Shown: piece after piece, positions 34,915-45,581 of the stretch
Layout: each line of letters begins with the position of its first letter
Numbering within the stretch: position 1 is the first letter of the stretch
Source of the DNA: Entomomonas sp. E2T0
GTDB lineage: Bacteria > Pseudomonadota > Gammaproteobacteria > Pseudomonadales > Pseudomonadaceae
Reading direction: 5' to 3'
NCBI RefSeq assembly: GCF_025985425.1
Contig: NZ_CP094972.1
Span: 1,178,001 to 1,242,000, forward strand
DNA: 64,000 nt
Translations under genes and position numbers: made by a program
The notes under the pieces: model-generated
The model's database searches: none
What the model was told of the DNA's origin: nothing
Seen by the model: only the letters and a program-made list of their open reading frames with translations

Positions 34915-36971
34915 TGAGTACGCAAGATTTTCTCGTTGAATTAGGTACTGAAGAGCTTCCTCCAAAAGCTTTAAAATCATTGGCAGAAGCTTTCCAAAAA
35001 GGTATTGAAAAAGGCTTAAAAGAGGCAGGGCTTAATTATCAAACAAGTCAGTACTATGCAGCGCCAAGACGTTTAGCTGTATTGGTAGAGTCTCTAGAAG
35101 AACAGCAGGCTGATCGTACAGTTAATGTAGATGGTCCACCCATACAAGCTGCTTTTACAGCAGATGGAGCGCCTACTCAAGCAGCATTGGGATTCGCACG
35201 TAAATGTGGTGTTGAATTATCAGAAATTGATCAATCAGGTCCAAAATTACGTTTTGAGCAAAAAATTAAAGGCCAAGCTACAGCTAGTTTATTACCTGAT
35301 ATTATACGTAATTCTTTAGATAATTTACCTATTCCTAAAAGAATGCGTTGGGCTGCTAGACGTGAAGAGTTTGTACGCCCTACCCAATGGTTGATTATGT
35401 TATTGGGTAACCAAGTTATCGATTGTGAAATTTTAGCACAGAAAGCAGGTCGTGAGTCACGAGGCCATCGTTTCCATAATCCAGAGCCCGTGTATATTGC
35501 ATCACCTAAGAGTTATATAGAAGATTTACGAAGTGCCCATGTACTGGCTGATTTTGCTGAGCGTAAGAAATTAATCGCAGATAAAGTGGCAGAGCTTGCC
35601 AAACAAAATAATGGTAAAGCGATTGTGCCAGAAGGGTTGTTAGAAGAAGTAACCGCTTTAGTGGAATGGCCTGTACCTTTAGTGTGTAGTTTTGAAGAAC
35701 GTTTCTTAGAAGTACCTCAAGAAGCATTAATTTCTACCATGCAAGATAATCAGAAATATTTCTGTTTATTGGATGAGCAAGGCAAATTATTACCGCTCTT
35801 TATAACCGTTGCTAATGTGGATAGTAAAGATCCATCACAAGTGATAGCGGGTAATGAAAAAGTGGTACGGCCACGTTTAACAGATGCTGAGTTCTTTTTT
35901 AAACAAGATCTTAAACAACCACTTGAACAGTTTAATGAGCGTTTAAAAAATGTAGTATTCCAGGCTAAATTGGGAACTGTTTATGATAAAGCTGTACGTG
36001 TTAGTAAATTAGCTGGTTATGTAGCTGAAAAGCAAGGAACGAATGTAGAGCAAGCTAGACGTGCAGGACTATTATCGAAAACTGATTTAGCCACTGAAAT
36101 GGTTGGCGAGTTTCCAGAAATGCAAGGTATTGCAGGCTATTACTATGCATTGGCAGGTGGTGAAGCTAAAGATGTAGCATTGGCGCTAAATGAACAATAC
36201 ATGCCACGCAATATGGGTGGTGAGCTACCTACTACACTGGTAGGGTGTAGTGTGGCGATAGCTGATAAATTAGATACCTTGGTAGGTATTTTTGGTATTG
36301 GTATGTTGCCAACAGGTAGTAAAGATCCTTACGCCTTACGTCGTGCCGCTTTGGGTATCTTACGTATTCTATTAGAAAAACGCTTAGAACTTAATCTAGC
36401 TGAAATGGTACAGCGTGCAGTTGATCTCTATGGCTATCAAGTAGAACCTAAAGGTTTGGCAGAACAAGTTTTAGATTTTATTTTTGATAGATTACGTGCT
36501 CGTTATGAAGATGAAGGCATTAATATCACGACTTATCAAGCAGTTCGTGCTTTAAAACCAATGTCACCATTAGATTTTGATCAGCGTGTACAAGCAGTAG
36601 AGCATTTCCGTAAGCTACCTGAAGCTCAAGCGTTATCTTTTGCAAATAAACGAGTTTATAGTATTTTAGAAAAAACTACACAGCAGGAAATTGCTACAGA
36701 AATTAATCCAGTACTATTGTTAGAAAAGCAAGAGAATGCGTTAGCTACAGCTATTAAACATCTAGAAGAGAGTGTGCCTAAATTAAGTGCTGCTCGTGAC
36801 TATAGTAAAGCGTTAGATCAATTAGCCTCATTACAAACGTTGTTAGATGATTTCTTTGAACATGTTTTTGTAAACGTTGAAGATAGTCAAGTACGTGCTA
36901 ATCGTTATGCGTTATTGGCACGTATTCGCCAATTGTTCTTAGGGATTGCTGATATATCGTTGTTAGATTAA
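34914..36971 (+). CDS. glyS: glycyl-tRNA synthetase beta subunit
   Basis: Beta subunit of the tetrameric glycyl-tRNA synthetase, responsible for tRNA recognition. At 685 residues it matches E. coli GlyS (689). It begins [15 protein letters not shown], the family's N-terminal signature, contains the HD-like region with [19 protein letters not shown], and ends with an anticodon-binding DALR-like domain (about 590-680). The start overlaps the glyQ stop by 1 nt and the stop overlaps the gmhB ATG by 1 nt, giving a glyQ-glyS-gmhB block. Confidence 0.98.
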   Translation: MSTQDFLVELGTEELPPKALKSLAEAFQKGIEKGLKEAGLNYQTSQYYAAPRRLAVLVESLEEQQADRTVNVDGPPIQAAFTADGAPTQAALGFARKCGVELSEIDQSGPKLRFEQKIKGQATASLLPDIIRNSLDNLPIPKRMRWAARREEFVRPTQWLIMLLGNQVIDCEILAQKAGRESRGHRFHNPEPVYIASPKSYIEDLRSAHVLADFAERKKLIADKVAELAKQNNGKAIVPEGLLEEVTALVEWPVPLVCSFEERFLEVPQEALISTMQDNQKYFCLLDEQGKLLPLFITVANVDSKDPSQVIAGNEKVVRPRLTDAEFFFKQDLKQPLEQFNERLKNVVFQAKLGTVYDKAVRVSKLAGYVAEKQGTNVEQARRAGLLSKTDLATEMVGEFPEMQGIAGYYYALAGGEAKDVALALNEQYMPRNMGGELPTTLVGCSVAIADKLDTLVGIFGIGMLPTGSKDPYALRRAALGILRILLEKRLELNLAEMVQRAVDLYGYQVEPKGLAEQVLDFIFDRLRARYEDEGINITTYQAVRALKPMSPLDFDQRVQAVEHFRKLPEAQALSFANKRVYSILEKTTQQEIATEINPVLLLEKQENALATAIKHLEESVPKLSAARDYSKALDQLASLQTLLDDFFEHVFVNVEDSQVRANRYALLARIRQLFLGIADISLLD

Positions 36972-37501
36972 TGAAGTTAATTATTCTTGATCGAGATGGA
37001 GTCATTAACCATGATTCTGATGACTACATTAAAACAGTAGCGGAATGGATTCCTATTGGTGGTGCTATTGACGCGATTGCTAGACTAAGTAAAGCGGGTT
37101 GGACTATAACAGTTGCTACTAATCAATCTGGTATAGCACGTGGTTATTATGATTTAGCAACGTTAGAAGCCATGCATAATAAGCTACGTACTTTAGTAGC
37201 AGATGCTGGTGGAAAAATGGGGATAATTGTATATTGTCCTCATGGGCCTAATGATGGCTGCGATTGTCGTAAACCGAAGCCTGGTCTTTTACAGCAAATT
37301 TCCAAGTATTATCAAGTACCTTTACAGGGTGTATGGTTTGTTGGAGACTCAGCAAGTGATTTAAAAGCTGCGCAAGCAATAGGTTGCCAGCAGGTATTAG
37401 TGAAAACAGGTAAAGGATTGCGTACATTAGAAAAAGGAATTGATGAACAAGTTTTAGTGTTTGATGATTTAGTGGCAGTTGCTGATTATTTATTACAATA
37501 G
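36971..37501 (+). CDS. gmhB: D-glycero-beta-D-manno-heptose-1,7-bisphosphate 7-phosphatase
   Basis: HAD-family phosphatase in the ADP-heptose pathway that supplies heptose for the lipopolysaccharide inner core. The 176-residue protein has the catalytic aspartates D7 and D9 in LDRDGVINHDSDDY, the second motif VATNQSGIARGYY, the zinc-binding loop CPHGPNDGCDCRKPKPG (about 94-110) and VGDSASDLKAA. It overlaps glyS by 1 nt and precedes an acyltransferase gene by 40 nt, the order I recall from Pseudomonas. Confidence 0.96.
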   Translation: MKLIILDRDGVINHDSDDYIKTVAEWIPIGGAIDAIARLSKAGWTITVATNQSGIARGYYDLATLEAMHNKLRTLVADAGGKMGIIVYCPHGPNDGCDCRKPKPGLLQQISKYYQVPLQGVWFVGDSASDLKAAQAIGCQQVLVKTGKGLRTLEKGIDEQVLVFDDLVAVADYLLQ

Positions 37502-37541
37502 TTTGTGACTCACTTAATAGGTGATTGATAGGTTCTAAATA

Positions 37542-38339
37542 ATGAAGAAAAAAATATCATTCCTACAAATTCTACGTACCATAGCTTTCTATTTGGTTCT
37601 GGCGGCGAGTGTGCTAATTTGGGGTATCGTTTGTTTAACGGTATTCTTATTTATTCCCTATCGTTGGTTGATGAAAGGGTTTATTCAACCGTGGTGTCGC
37701 TTTGTGATTAATTCAGCAAGTGTTATTGCGGGTATTAAATATAAAATCACTGGACTTGAGAATCTGCCTAACACCCCTTGTGTTATTGTTTCTAAGCATC
37801 AAAGTACTTGGGAAACTATATTTTTTACAGCTCAAATTTATCCATTGAGTAATGTATTAAAGCGAGAGTTGCAATTTATTCCTTTCTTTGGTTGGATGCT
37901 CGCTTTAAGTAGACAAGTGGCCATAAATAGAGGTACACCAAAAGAGGCTTTTAAGCAGTTACTTGATAAAGGTAGCAAGTTATTAAAAGCAGGTCATTAC
38001 ATTCTTATTTTTCCAGAGGGGACTCGGACTCAGCCCGGGCAGAATGGTCGCTTTACCCGTGGTGGTATTACTTTAGCAGCTACGGCAGGTGTGGGAGCAG
38101 TGCCAGTGGCACACAATGCGGGTGAGTTTTGGCCAAAATATGGCTGGGCTAAATATCCAGGTACAATAGAGGTAGTTATTGGTCAGCCAATAAAATCTAT
38201 AAGCACAGATCCAGAGCAAATAATACAAGCGAATAAGCAGGCAGAAAACTGGATTATTGAAACAATGCAGAAAATAACGGCAACTGACTTTTTAGAGGTT
38301 GCAAAAAAAGCACCTAAAAACCCTAAAGAACAAGATTAA
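37542..38339 (+). CDS. 1-acyl-sn-glycerol-3-phosphate acyltransferase
   Basis: Inner-membrane PlsC-type acyltransferase that puts an acyl chain on lysophosphatidic acid or another lysophospholipid. A membrane anchor lies at about residues 10-35. The catalytic block reads SKHQSTWET, so the usual HX4D motif is HX4E here, as in a known proteobacterial subgroup. The phosphate-binding block is FPEGTRTQPGQ and a further block is GAVPVAHN. In P. aeruginosa the homologue at this place is called lptA, a name also used for an unrelated LPS transport protein, so I leave the symbol blank. Confidence 0.92.
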   Translation: MKKKISFLQILRTIAFYLVLAASVLIWGIVCLTVFLFIPYRWLMKGFIQPWCRFVINSASVIAGIKYKITGLENLPNTPCVIVSKHQSTWETIFFTAQIYPLSNVLKRELQFIPFFGWMLALSRQVAINRGTPKEAFKQLLDKGSKLLKAGHYILIFPEGTRTQPGQNGRFTRGGITLAATAGVGAVPVAHNAGEFWPKYGWAKYPGTIEVVIGQPIKSISTDPEQIIQANKQAENWIIETMQKITATDFLEVAKKAPKNPKEQD

Positions 38340-38395
38340 TCGAAGATAAATCGCTATAATATAACTATATCCGTTAGTTAGATAGGATGGGCAAA

Positions 38396-39010
38396 ATGGA
38401 ACGTGGAACTCTTTATGTTATTTCTGCACCTTCTGGGGCAGGAAAAACCAGTTTAGTTAAAGCTTTATTAGAGCGTCAACCAGAGCTAAAAGTAGCGGTT
38501 TCTCATACTACAAGAGCTCCACGTGCAGATGAGCAGGAAGGTGTAAATTATTTCTTTGTAACAAAAGAAAAGTTTGTCGAAATGCTTGAGGAAAGTGCTT
38601 TTTTAGAGCACGCCCTTGTTTTTGAAAACTATTATGGTACGGCTTCTTATTGGGTAGATGAGTGTTTGAATAAGGGACAAGATCTTCTGCTTGAGATTGA
38701 TTGGCAAGGTGCGCAACAAGTTCGTCGATTAATGCCAGAAGCAAAGTGTATTTTTATTTTACCTCCTTCAAGAGGGACTTTGCGCAAGCGATTAGTGCAA
38801 CGTGGACAAGACTCAGGTGCTGTCATTGAGCATCGAATGTCGCAAGCTATTAATGAAATTAGCCATTATCCTGAGTTTGATTATTTAATTGTGAATGATG
38901 ACTTTGAAACGGCATTACACGATTTAGAGTCTATTATTATTACACACCGTTTAAAATGTTTAAGGCAGACTGAAAAATTAGGATCTTTATTAAAAGATCT
39001 CTTGTCATAA
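38396..39010 (+). CDS. gmk: guanylate kinase
   Basis: Phosphorylates GMP to GDP with ATP in guanine nucleotide synthesis. The P-loop SAPSGAGKTSL is at residues 10-20, SHTTRAPRADEQEGVNYFF contacts GMP, and the lid region QRGQDSGAVIEHRM is intact. Length about 204 is standard. I prefer the ATG at 38396, since AGGATGG lies 5 nt upstream; the ATG at 38387 sits inside that Shine-Dalgarno sequence and would add three residues. It starts the gmk-rpoZ-spoT-ridA-oxyR-recG series, linking guanine nucleotides with (p)ppGpp control. Confidence 0.96.
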   Translation: MERGTLYVISAPSGAGKTSLVKALLERQPELKVAVSHTTRAPRADEQEGVNYFFVTKEKFVEMLEESAFLEHALVFENYYGTASYWVDECLNKGQDLLLEIDWQGAQQVRRLMPEAKCIFILPPSRGTLRKRLVQRGQDSGAVIEHRMSQAINEISHYPEFDYLIVNDDFETALHDLESIIITHRLKCLRQTEKLGSLLKDLLS

Positions 39011-39091
39011 TCAAGAGATACTTTTAAACTGAAAGATTCGAATTGAAGACGCAATAGCTGATAGTTAGTTGATGATTTTTAGAGGAATATT

Positions 39092-39361
39092 ATGGCTCGT
39101 ATAACAGTAGAAGATTGTTTAGATAATGTGGAAAATCGCTTTGAATTGGTGATGTTAGCTGGTAAGCGTGCTCGACAATTAGCAAACGGTGGACGTGAAC
39201 CTCTAGTTGCTTGGGATAATGACAAACCAACCGTTGTTGCCTTACGTGAAATTGCTGAAGGCCTAATTGATAAAGAATTTGTGGCACAAGAGGCTATGGT
39301 TCGTGAAGAGCCTTTATTTACAGCATTTGATGACGGACAAATGGATAGTTTTAGAGGCTAG
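39092..39361 (+). CDS. rpoZ: RNA polymerase omega subunit
   Basis: Small subunit that chaperones the beta-prime subunit of RNA polymerase and takes part in ppGpp binding. The 89 residues show [29 protein letters not shown] (first helix region, in two halves) and [18 protein letters not shown], as in E. coli omega. AGAGGA precedes the ATG. It lies between gmk and spoT as in most gammaproteobacteria. Confidence 0.97.
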   Translation: MARITVEDCLDNVENRFELVMLAGKRARQLANGGREPLVAWDNDKPTVVALREIAEGLIDKEFVAQEAMVREEPLFTAFDDGQMDSFRG

Positions 39362-39419
39362 TTTATTTGTTTTATGCCTCGCCTAGTAGCTGCATGCCTT
39401 ATCAGCGAGGGGGTGATTT

Positions 39420-41513
39420 GTGCCAACCATAGATGACCTTGCTCAACGCCTTACTGAATACTTAACACCAGAGCAGGTGAACTGTGTTCGGCGTGCTTAC
39501 TATTATGCCTCGCAAGCCCATGATGGGCAGCGTCGTCGTAGTGGTGAAAAGTATGTAACACATCCTTTGGCCGTAGCCAGAATTCTCGCTGAAATGCATA
39601 TGGATCATCAAAGCCTGATGGCTGCGATGTTACATGATGTTATTGAAGACACAGGTATTCCTAAAGAAGCATTAGCCGAACAATTTGGCGATGCTGTTGC
39701 TGATCTAGTTGATGGGGTTAGTAAATTAACCCAAATCTCCTTTGATAGTAAAGAACAAGCTCAAGCTGAAAACTTCCAAAAAATGGCCATGGCTATGGCT
39801 CGAGATATTCGAGTTATTATTGTTAAGTTGGCCGACCGTCTACATAATATGCGTACTTTGGAGGTGATGTCACCTCCTAAACGTCGTCGTATTGCAAAAG
39901 AAACCCTAGAGATTTATGCACCGATTGCTAATCGTCTAGGGATGCGTGATGTGCGTGTTTCTTTAGAAGATCTTAGTTTTAAAGCTATGTATCCAATGCG
40001 ATCAGCTTTAATTGACAAGGCAGTTCAAAAGGTTAGTGGTCATCGTCGAGAAGTGGTTGCTAAATTTCAATCAGCGATTGAAGCCTGTTTGCAAAGAGAA
40101 AATTTACATGGCCAAGTAAGTGGTCGAGAAAAGCATTTTTACAGTATCTATAAGAAAATGAAGGATAAGAAAAAATCCTTTAATGAAATTATGGATATTT
40201 ACGCTTTTCGCATTGTTGTTGATTCAGTTGATATGTGTTATCGCGTATTAGGTGCGGTGCATAACTTATTTAAACCCGTTCCCGGTCGTTTTAAAGACTA
40301 TATAGCTATTCCCAAAGCGAATGGCTATCAATCATTACATACCTCTTTATTTGGTATGAATGGTATTCCTATTGAAATTCAAATTCGTACTAAAGAAATG
40401 GATGAAATGGCCAGTTATGGTATTGCTGCCCACTGGCTATATAAATCAGGTAGTGATGAAGTAAATCAATCACGTGTTAAGCGTTGGGTGAAAAATTTAT
40501 TAGAGCTACAGCAGCGTGCAGGTAGTTCTTTAGAGTTCGTAGAAAACGTTAAAACTGATTTATTCCCTGATGAAGTGTATGTATTTACACCTAAAGGCCG
40601 TATTATGGAGCTGGTGAAGGGTTCCACAGCAGTTGACTTTGCGTATGCTGTTCATACTGATGTAGGTAATACTTGCATTGCTTGTCGAATAGACCGTCAC
40701 TTAGCGCCTTTATCACAAGTATTAGAAAGTGGTTCTACAGTAGAGGTTGTTTGTTCTCCTAACGCTAGACCAAACCCTGCATGGTTAAATTTCGTAGCAA
40801 CAGGTAGAGCCAGAACAAATATTCGACACGCCTTAAAACAACAAAAACAATTAGAGTCAGTTACATTAGGTGAGAACTTACTAAATAAAGAGTTAGCGAG
40901 TGTTGATTCATACCTAGATAAAATACCTGCTGAACAATTAGAGGCAGTATTAAAAGAGTATAAATTAGCTACTCCAGAAGCATTATTTGAAGAAATTGGT
41001 TTAGGTAATCGTGTTGCTTATATTGTGGCACAGCAGTTGGTCAAAGGATTAGACAGAACATCTATTGGTAAGAAACCTTTAGAAATACATGGCACCGAAG
41101 GTTTAGTGATTACTTATGCTAAATGCTGTTATCCTATTCCCCGTGACCCTATTATTGGTCACTTATCTACAGGTAAAGGTATTGTCGTTCATATAGAGAA
41201 TTGTAAGCGAGTTGCTGATATTTCTAATACCGATAAATGTGTTCCTTTGCAGTGGGCTAAAGACATAAAAGGTGAGTTTGAAGTCCAATTAAATGTAGAG
41301 TTGGAGCAACAGCGTGGTTTAATTGCGTCATTGGCCGAAGCTGTCAATTTAGCAGATGCTAATATTGAAAAAATTGCAGTAGATGAACGTGATGGTAGAA
41401 CCTGTATAGTGAATATGGTAGTTACTGTACATAATCGAATTCATCTATCTAAAGTGATTAAGAAGTTACGACTTATTAATGGTATTATAAAAATCGCAAG
41501 AACAGGACATTAA
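39420..41513 (+). CDS. spoT: bifunctional (p)ppGpp synthetase/hydrolase SpoT
   Basis: Controls the stringent response alarmone. The 697 residues begin with an HD hydrolase domain (H72, D73, E76 and D77 in LHDVIEDT), so hydrolysis should be active. The synthetase domain (about 235-350) has [22 protein letters not shown] (about 385-445), helical, zinc-finger-like and ACT domains follow, with KCCYPIPRD and VEHIENCK-type motifs. The start is a GTG at 39420 behind GAGGGGG, which aligns with pseudomonad SpoT. Only one RelA/SpoT gene is in this window; whether relA exists elsewhere is unknown. Confidence 0.96.
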   Translation: MPTIDDLAQRLTEYLTPEQVNCVRRAYYYASQAHDGQRRRSGEKYVTHPLAVARILAEMHMDHQSLMAAMLHDVIEDTGIPKEALAEQFGDAVADLVDGVSKLTQISFDSKEQAQAENFQKMAMAMARDIRVIIVKLADRLHNMRTLEVMSPPKRRRIAKETLEIYAPIANRLGMRDVRVSLEDLSFKAMYPMRSALIDKAVQKVSGHRREVVAKFQSAIEACLQRENLHGQVSGREKHFYSIYKKMKDKKKSFNEIMDIYAFRIVVDSVDMCYRVLGAVHNLFKPVPGRFKDYIAIPKANGYQSLHTSLFGMNGIPIEIQIRTKEMDEMASYGIAAHWLYKSGSDEVNQSRVKRWVKNLLELQQRAGSSLEFVENVKTDLFPDEVYVFTPKGRIMELVKGSTAVDFAYAVHTDVGNTCIACRIDRHLAPLSQVLESGSTVEVVCSPNARPNPAWLNFVATGRARTNIRHALKQQKQLESVTLGENLLNKELASVDSYLDKIPAEQLEAVLKEYKLATPEALFEEIGLGNRVAYIVAQQLVKGLDRTSIGKKPLEIHGTEGLVITYAKCCYPIPRDPIIGHLSTGKGIVVHIENCKRVADISNTDKCVPLQWAKDIKGEFEVQLNVELEQQRGLIASLAEAVNLADANIEKIAVDERDGRTCIVNMVVTVHNRIHLSKVIKKLRLINGIIKIARTGH

Positions 41514-41535
41514 TAGATTATTAGGAGTTTACTTC

Positions 41536-41919
41536 ATGAAAAAAGAAGTGATCAACACTGAAAAAGCACCCGCAGCAATTGGTACTTACTCTCAAGCTGT
41601 CAAAGCAGGTGATACTGTATACTTATCAGGACAAATCCCTTTAAACCCAGCAACTATGCAGTTAGTTGAGGGCGGTTTTGAAGCACAAACAGTACAGGTA
41701 TTTGAAAATTTAAAATCTGTGGCAGAAGCAGCAGGCGGTGGTTTAAAAGATATTGTTAAACTAAATATTTATTTAACAGATTTAGCTAATTTTGCTAAGG
41801 TAAACGAAGTAATGGGGCGTTATTTTGCAGAACCTTATCCTGCTCGTGCAGCAATTGGTATTAATGCATTGCCTAAAGATTCGCTAGTAGAAATGGATGC
41901 TATTTTAGTTTTAGGATAG
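41536..41919 (+). CDS. ridA: 2-iminobutanoate/2-iminopropanoate deaminase
   Basis: RidA/YjgF trimeric enzyme that hydrolyses reactive enamine and imine intermediates released by PLP enzymes such as threonine dehydratase. The 127-residue protein has the conserved [15 protein letters not shown] start, the arginine in YPARAAIGI that binds the substrate carboxylate, and the terminal MDAILVL. TAGGAG lies 10 nt before the ATG. It follows spoT by 22 nt and precedes oxyR by 28 nt, consistent with one transcript. Confidence 0.96.
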   Translation: MKKEVINTEKAPAAIGTYSQAVKAGDTVYLSGQIPLNPATMQLVEGGFEAQTVQVFENLKSVAEAAGGGLKDIVKLNIYLTDLANFAKVNEVMGRYFAEPYPARAAIGINALPKDSLVEMDAILVLG

Positions 41920-41947
41920 TCACCCTCAGCTCAGAAGGATTAAATAT

Positions 41948-42856
41948 ATGACTCTCACAGAACTTCGTTATATTGTGATTTTGGCACAAGAAAAGCATTT
42001 TGGTAAGGCAGCTGATCGTTGTCATGTTAGTCAACCAACGTTATCTGTGGGGGTTAAAAAAATTGAGAAAGAGCTGGGTGTTTATATTTTTGAACGGAGT
42101 AAAAACTCTGTTCGTTTAACACCTGTTGGTGAAAGTATTGTAGAACAGGCTAAAAAAGTATTAGAGCAAACACAAGTTATTCGTGAATTAGCTCAAGTAG
42201 GTAAGGATCAACTTGCTGCACCTCTCCGTATAGGCGCTATTTACACCATTGGCCCTTATTTATTTCCTCATCTTATTCCTGAGCTACATAAAGTAGCACC
42301 TAATATGCCATTGTATATAGAAGAAAACTTCACGCATGTCCTTAAAGAAAAACTGCGCTCAGGCGATTTGGACGCTATTATCGTAGCGTTACCTTTTAGT
42401 GATGTGGATATAGTAGCTAAACCTTTATACGAAGAACATTTTGATGTCTTATTACCTGCTAATCATCCTTGGACAAAACGTAAAGAAATCAAATCAGATG
42501 AGCTGTCAGGTAAAACACTCCTCTTGTTAGGCGAAGGACATTGTTTTAGAGATCAAGTGTTAGAGGCCTGTCCAACCACCAAAGAAGGTGGCACTGAAGA
42601 TGAGTATACAGAGGTCGAGTCTACTTCATTAGAAACCATACGCCATATGGTTGCATCTGGTTTAGGTATTTCTGTGTTACCTCATTCAGCTATCCATAGT
42701 CCTTATTATGCTGAAGGTGTTGTTGAGGTAAGACCTTTTGCAGATCCAGTTCCTACTAGAACGGTAGCAATTGCTTGGCGGATGAGTTTTCCAAGAGCAA
42801 AAGCAATTGATGTTTTAGTAGATGCTATTAAACATAGTGCAGCATCTATTATTTAA
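41948..42856 (+). CDS. oxyR: hydrogen-peroxide-sensing LysR regulator OxyR
   Basis: LysR-type activator that responds to peroxide by forming a disulfide. The winged helix-turn-helix is at residues 1-60 (FGKAADRCHVSQPTLSVGVK). The two redox cysteines lie at exactly the E. coli positions, C199 in GEGHCFRDQ and C208 in EACP, so peroxide sensing should be intact. Length 302 is typical. Its position between ridA and recG resembles Pseudomonas, where oxyR and recG are adjacent and peroxide-linked. Confidence 0.96.
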   Translation: MTLTELRYIVILAQEKHFGKAADRCHVSQPTLSVGVKKIEKELGVYIFERSKNSVRLTPVGESIVEQAKKVLEQTQVIRELAQVGKDQLAAPLRIGAIYTIGPYLFPHLIPELHKVAPNMPLYIEENFTHVLKEKLRSGDLDAIIVALPFSDVDIVAKPLYEEHFDVLLPANHPWTKRKEIKSDELSGKTLLLLGEGHCFRDQVLEACPTTKEGGTEDEYTEVESTSLETIRHMVASGLGISVLPHSAIHSPYYAEGVVEVRPFADPVPTRTVAIAWRMSFPRAKAIDVLVDAIKHSAASII

Positions 42857-42870
42857 AAGTTGAGTAGCGT

Positions 42871-44946
42871 ATGGCTAGCTTAGACCATACACCTATTACC
42901 CATTTAAAGGGAGTAGGTAGTGCATTAGCTGAAAAATTAGCAAAGCTTTGTATTATAACAATTCAAGATTTATTGTTTCACTTACCTATTCGTTACCAAG
43001 ATAGAACGCGAATAACGCCAATTGGTTCTTTATTTACTGGGCAAGATGCAGTGATTGAAGGTACAGTTGTTTCATCAGCTGTTCTGATGGGACGTCGTCG
43101 TAGCTTATTGGTAAAGTTACGGGATAGTAGCGGTACTATTGGTTTAAGATTTTATTATTTCAATCAAAGTCAGAAAAGCTCGTTCCAAAATGGTGCGCGT
43201 GTGCGCTGTTTTGGTGATGTTCGTGTGGGGGCATCGGGATTTGAAATATATCATCCAGAATATAGAATAATTGCCGTCGATAAAATAATGCCTGTCGAGC
43301 AAACCTTAACTCCTATTTATCCTATGACAGAAGGGTTAACACAACAACGATTAAGGCAATTAGTGGAGCAAGCACTGCAATTATTAACGAGTTATAGTTT
43401 GCCTGATTATTTACCTACTGCTCTTATTGAAAAGTATCAGTTGGGCAGTTTATTAGAGGCAGTGCGTTATTTGCATCACCCGCCACCAGATGCAGACAGT
43501 CAATTATTATTAGAAGGTAAACATTGGGCACAAAAACGCTTAGTATTTGAAGAGCTTCTGACTCATCAATTATCACTACAGCGATTAAGGGAGCAGATTC
43601 GTAGCCAAGTAGCCGCTGCTTTACCACTATCAAAGCAATTAGTGCCTGCTTATTTACAACAATTACCTTTTCGACCAACTAATGCACAGCAAAGGGTTGT
43701 GCAAGAAATCAATTATGACCTTGCTCAGCCAGTCCCCATGTTACGTTTGGTTCAGGGGGATGTAGGTGCAGGTAAAACGGTAGTCGCTGCATTGGCTGCT
43801 TTACAAGCTTTGGAGGCGGGTTATCAAGTTGCATTAATGGCACCTACAGAGATTTTAGCAGAACAGCATTTTTTAACGTTTAAACGTTGGTTTGAGCCTT
43901 TAGGTATTCAGGTTGAATGGTTAGCTGGTAAGCTTAAGGGAAAAGCAAGGCAAGCAGCTTTACAGAATATCGCAGAGGGTTGCCCAATGGTTGTTGGAAC
44001 ACATGCGCTATTTCAAGCAGAAGTGTCTTTTAAAAATCTAGCTTTAATTATTATTGATGAGCAACATAGGTTTGGTGTGGAGCAACGTTTGGCGTTGAGA
44101 GATAAAGGTGGTGAAGCTGGTCTACTTCCTCATCAATTAATTATGACCGCTACCCCCATTCCTCGAACGCTAGCCATGAGCATGTATGCTGATTTAGATA
44201 CATCGGTTTTAGATGAGTTACCACCAGGGCGCACCCCTGTGGCCACCGTGGTGATTGCTGATATTCGAAGAGTAGAAGTAATAGAACGCGTAAGACAAGC
44301 TTGTTTAGTAGGTAAGCAAGCTTATTGGGTTTGTACGCTGATTGAGGAGTCAGAAGAGTTAACTTGCCAAGCAGCAGAAACTACTTTTGCTGAGTTATCT
44401 GAAGTATTAACTGGGTTAAATGTGGGGTTAATTCATGGACGTATGAAGCCAGCTGAAAAGGCACAATTAATGCAACAATTTAAAGCTGGAGAGTTGCAGT
44501 TACTAGTAGCTACTACTGTAATAGAGGTAGGGGTGGATGTCCCTAACGCGAGTTTAATGATTATTGAAAACCCTGAGCGTTTAGGATTAGCCCAGTTGCA
44601 CCAACTACGTGGTCGGGTAGGGCGCGGTAGTACAGAAAGTTTTTGTTTATTACTTTACCATCCACCTTTATCTAGAGTAGCGCAAGAACGCTTGGCTATT
44701 ATGCGAGAAACTAATGATGGCTTTGTGATTGCTGAGAAAGATTTAGAAATCAGAGGACCTGGTGAGGTATTAGGAACTCGTCAAACGGGCTTATTACAAT
44801 TTAAAGTAGCGGATTTAATGAGGGATAGTGACTTATTGCCAGATGTTCGAGAAGCTACACAACAATTAGTGATTAAACATAAAGAGTATATAGAACCATT
44901 ACTTAATCGTTGGATAGCTAATCGCCAGCGTTATGGCCAAGTATAA
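42871..44946 (+). CDS. recG: ATP-dependent DNA helicase RecG
   Basis: Double-strand DNA translocase that remodels stalled replication forks and Holliday junctions. The 691 residues contain an N-terminal wedge/OB domain (about 55-145, with LRDSSGTIGLRFYYF), Walker A GDVGAGKT at 296-303, the helicase motif II DEQHRFG, TATPIPRTLAMS, and the motif VI region QLHQLRGRVGRG. The gene starts 14 nt after oxyR. It ends 3 nt before the convergent gamma-carbonic anhydrase gene, leaving no room for a separate terminator. Confidence 0.97.
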   Translation: MASLDHTPITHLKGVGSALAEKLAKLCIITIQDLLFHLPIRYQDRTRITPIGSLFTGQDAVIEGTVVSSAVLMGRRRSLLVKLRDSSGTIGLRFYYFNQSQKSSFQNGARVRCFGDVRVGASGFEIYHPEYRIIAVDKIMPVEQTLTPIYPMTEGLTQQRLRQLVEQALQLLTSYSLPDYLPTALIEKYQLGSLLEAVRYLHHPPPDADSQLLLEGKHWAQKRLVFEELLTHQLSLQRLREQIRSQVAAALPLSKQLVPAYLQQLPFRPTNAQQRVVQEINYDLAQPVPMLRLVQGDVGAGKTVVAALAALQALEAGYQVALMAPTEILAEQHFLTFKRWFEPLGIQVEWLAGKLKGKARQAALQNIAEGCPMVVGTHALFQAEVSFKNLALIIIDEQHRFGVEQRLALRDKGGEAGLLPHQLIMTATPIPRTLAMSMYADLDTSVLDELPPGRTPVATVVIADIRRVEVIERVRQACLVGKQAYWVCTLIEESEELTCQAAETTFAELSEVLTGLNVGLIHGRMKPAEKAQLMQQFKAGELQLLVATTVIEVGVDVPNASLMIIENPERLGLAQLHQLRGRVGRGSTESFCLLLYHPPLSRVAQERLAIMRETNDGFVIAEKDLEIRGPGEVLGTRQTGLLQFKVADLMRDSDLLPDVREATQQLVIKHKEYIEPLLNRWIANRQRYGQV

Positions 44947-44949
44947 TAT

Positions 44950-45474
44950 TTAGTGACTATCCTTTAATTTTACATAGTGCTCAGAACCATAGCGCAATAG
45001 TTCTTTTTCACTTTCAATTAAAGGGCGTACTTGTCTAGCAGGATTACCCACATATAAGTAACCACCATTTAATTGTTTACCTTGAGGAACTACTGTTCCG
45101 GCACCAATAATCACATCACTACCTATTACCGCATTATCAAGAATAATACTACCAATTCCAATAAGTACACGGTCACTAATTGTACAGCCATGTAATACAG
45201 CTTTGTGTCCTATTGTTACATCTTCGCCAATAACAAGGCCACTACCTAGTTTATTCACTTCTGGATTGACATGAGAAACATGCAGTACACAACCATCTTG
45301 TATATTAGTGCGAGCACCGATACGTATTTTATGCACATCACCACGAATTACAGCGTAAGGCCATACTGAACATTGATCACCAAGTACAACATCACCAATA
45401 ATAATGGCCGTTTCATCAATAAATACTTCTTTTCCTAAGGATGGTGTTTTACCTTTGTAGGGGCGGATAGGCAT
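44950..45474 (-). CDS. gamma-class carbonic anhydrase family protein
   Basis: Left-handed beta-helix (hexapeptide repeat) protein of 174 residues, similar to E. coli YrdA/CaiE and pseudomonad gamma-carbonic anhydrases. Three histidines suit zinc or iron binding between subunits of the trimer: H65 (VLHVSH), H90 (IGHK) and H95 (VLHGC), with the 5-residue spacing of the archaeal Cam enzyme. The acidic loop needed for high activity in Cam is absent, as in most bacterial members, so true carbonic anhydrase activity is uncertain. It is convergent with recG. Confidence 0.9.
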   Translation of the reverse strand: MPIRPYKGKTPSLGKEVFIDETAIIIGDVVLGDQCSVWPYAVIRGDVHKIRIGARTNIQDGCVLHVSHVNPEVNKLGSGLVIGEDVTIGHKAVLHGCTISDRVLIGIGSIILDNAVIGSDVIIGAGTVVPQGKQLNGGYLYVGNPARQVRPLIESEKELLRYGSEHYVKLKDSH

Positions 45475-45581
45475 AATAACTCCATGGTAAGCTACATCAA
45501 TGTATATTAAATTTAATTATGAAGCCTCTAGTATAACATATGACAATTGGTAGACAATGTTAGGGGGGAGCAACAACAATT

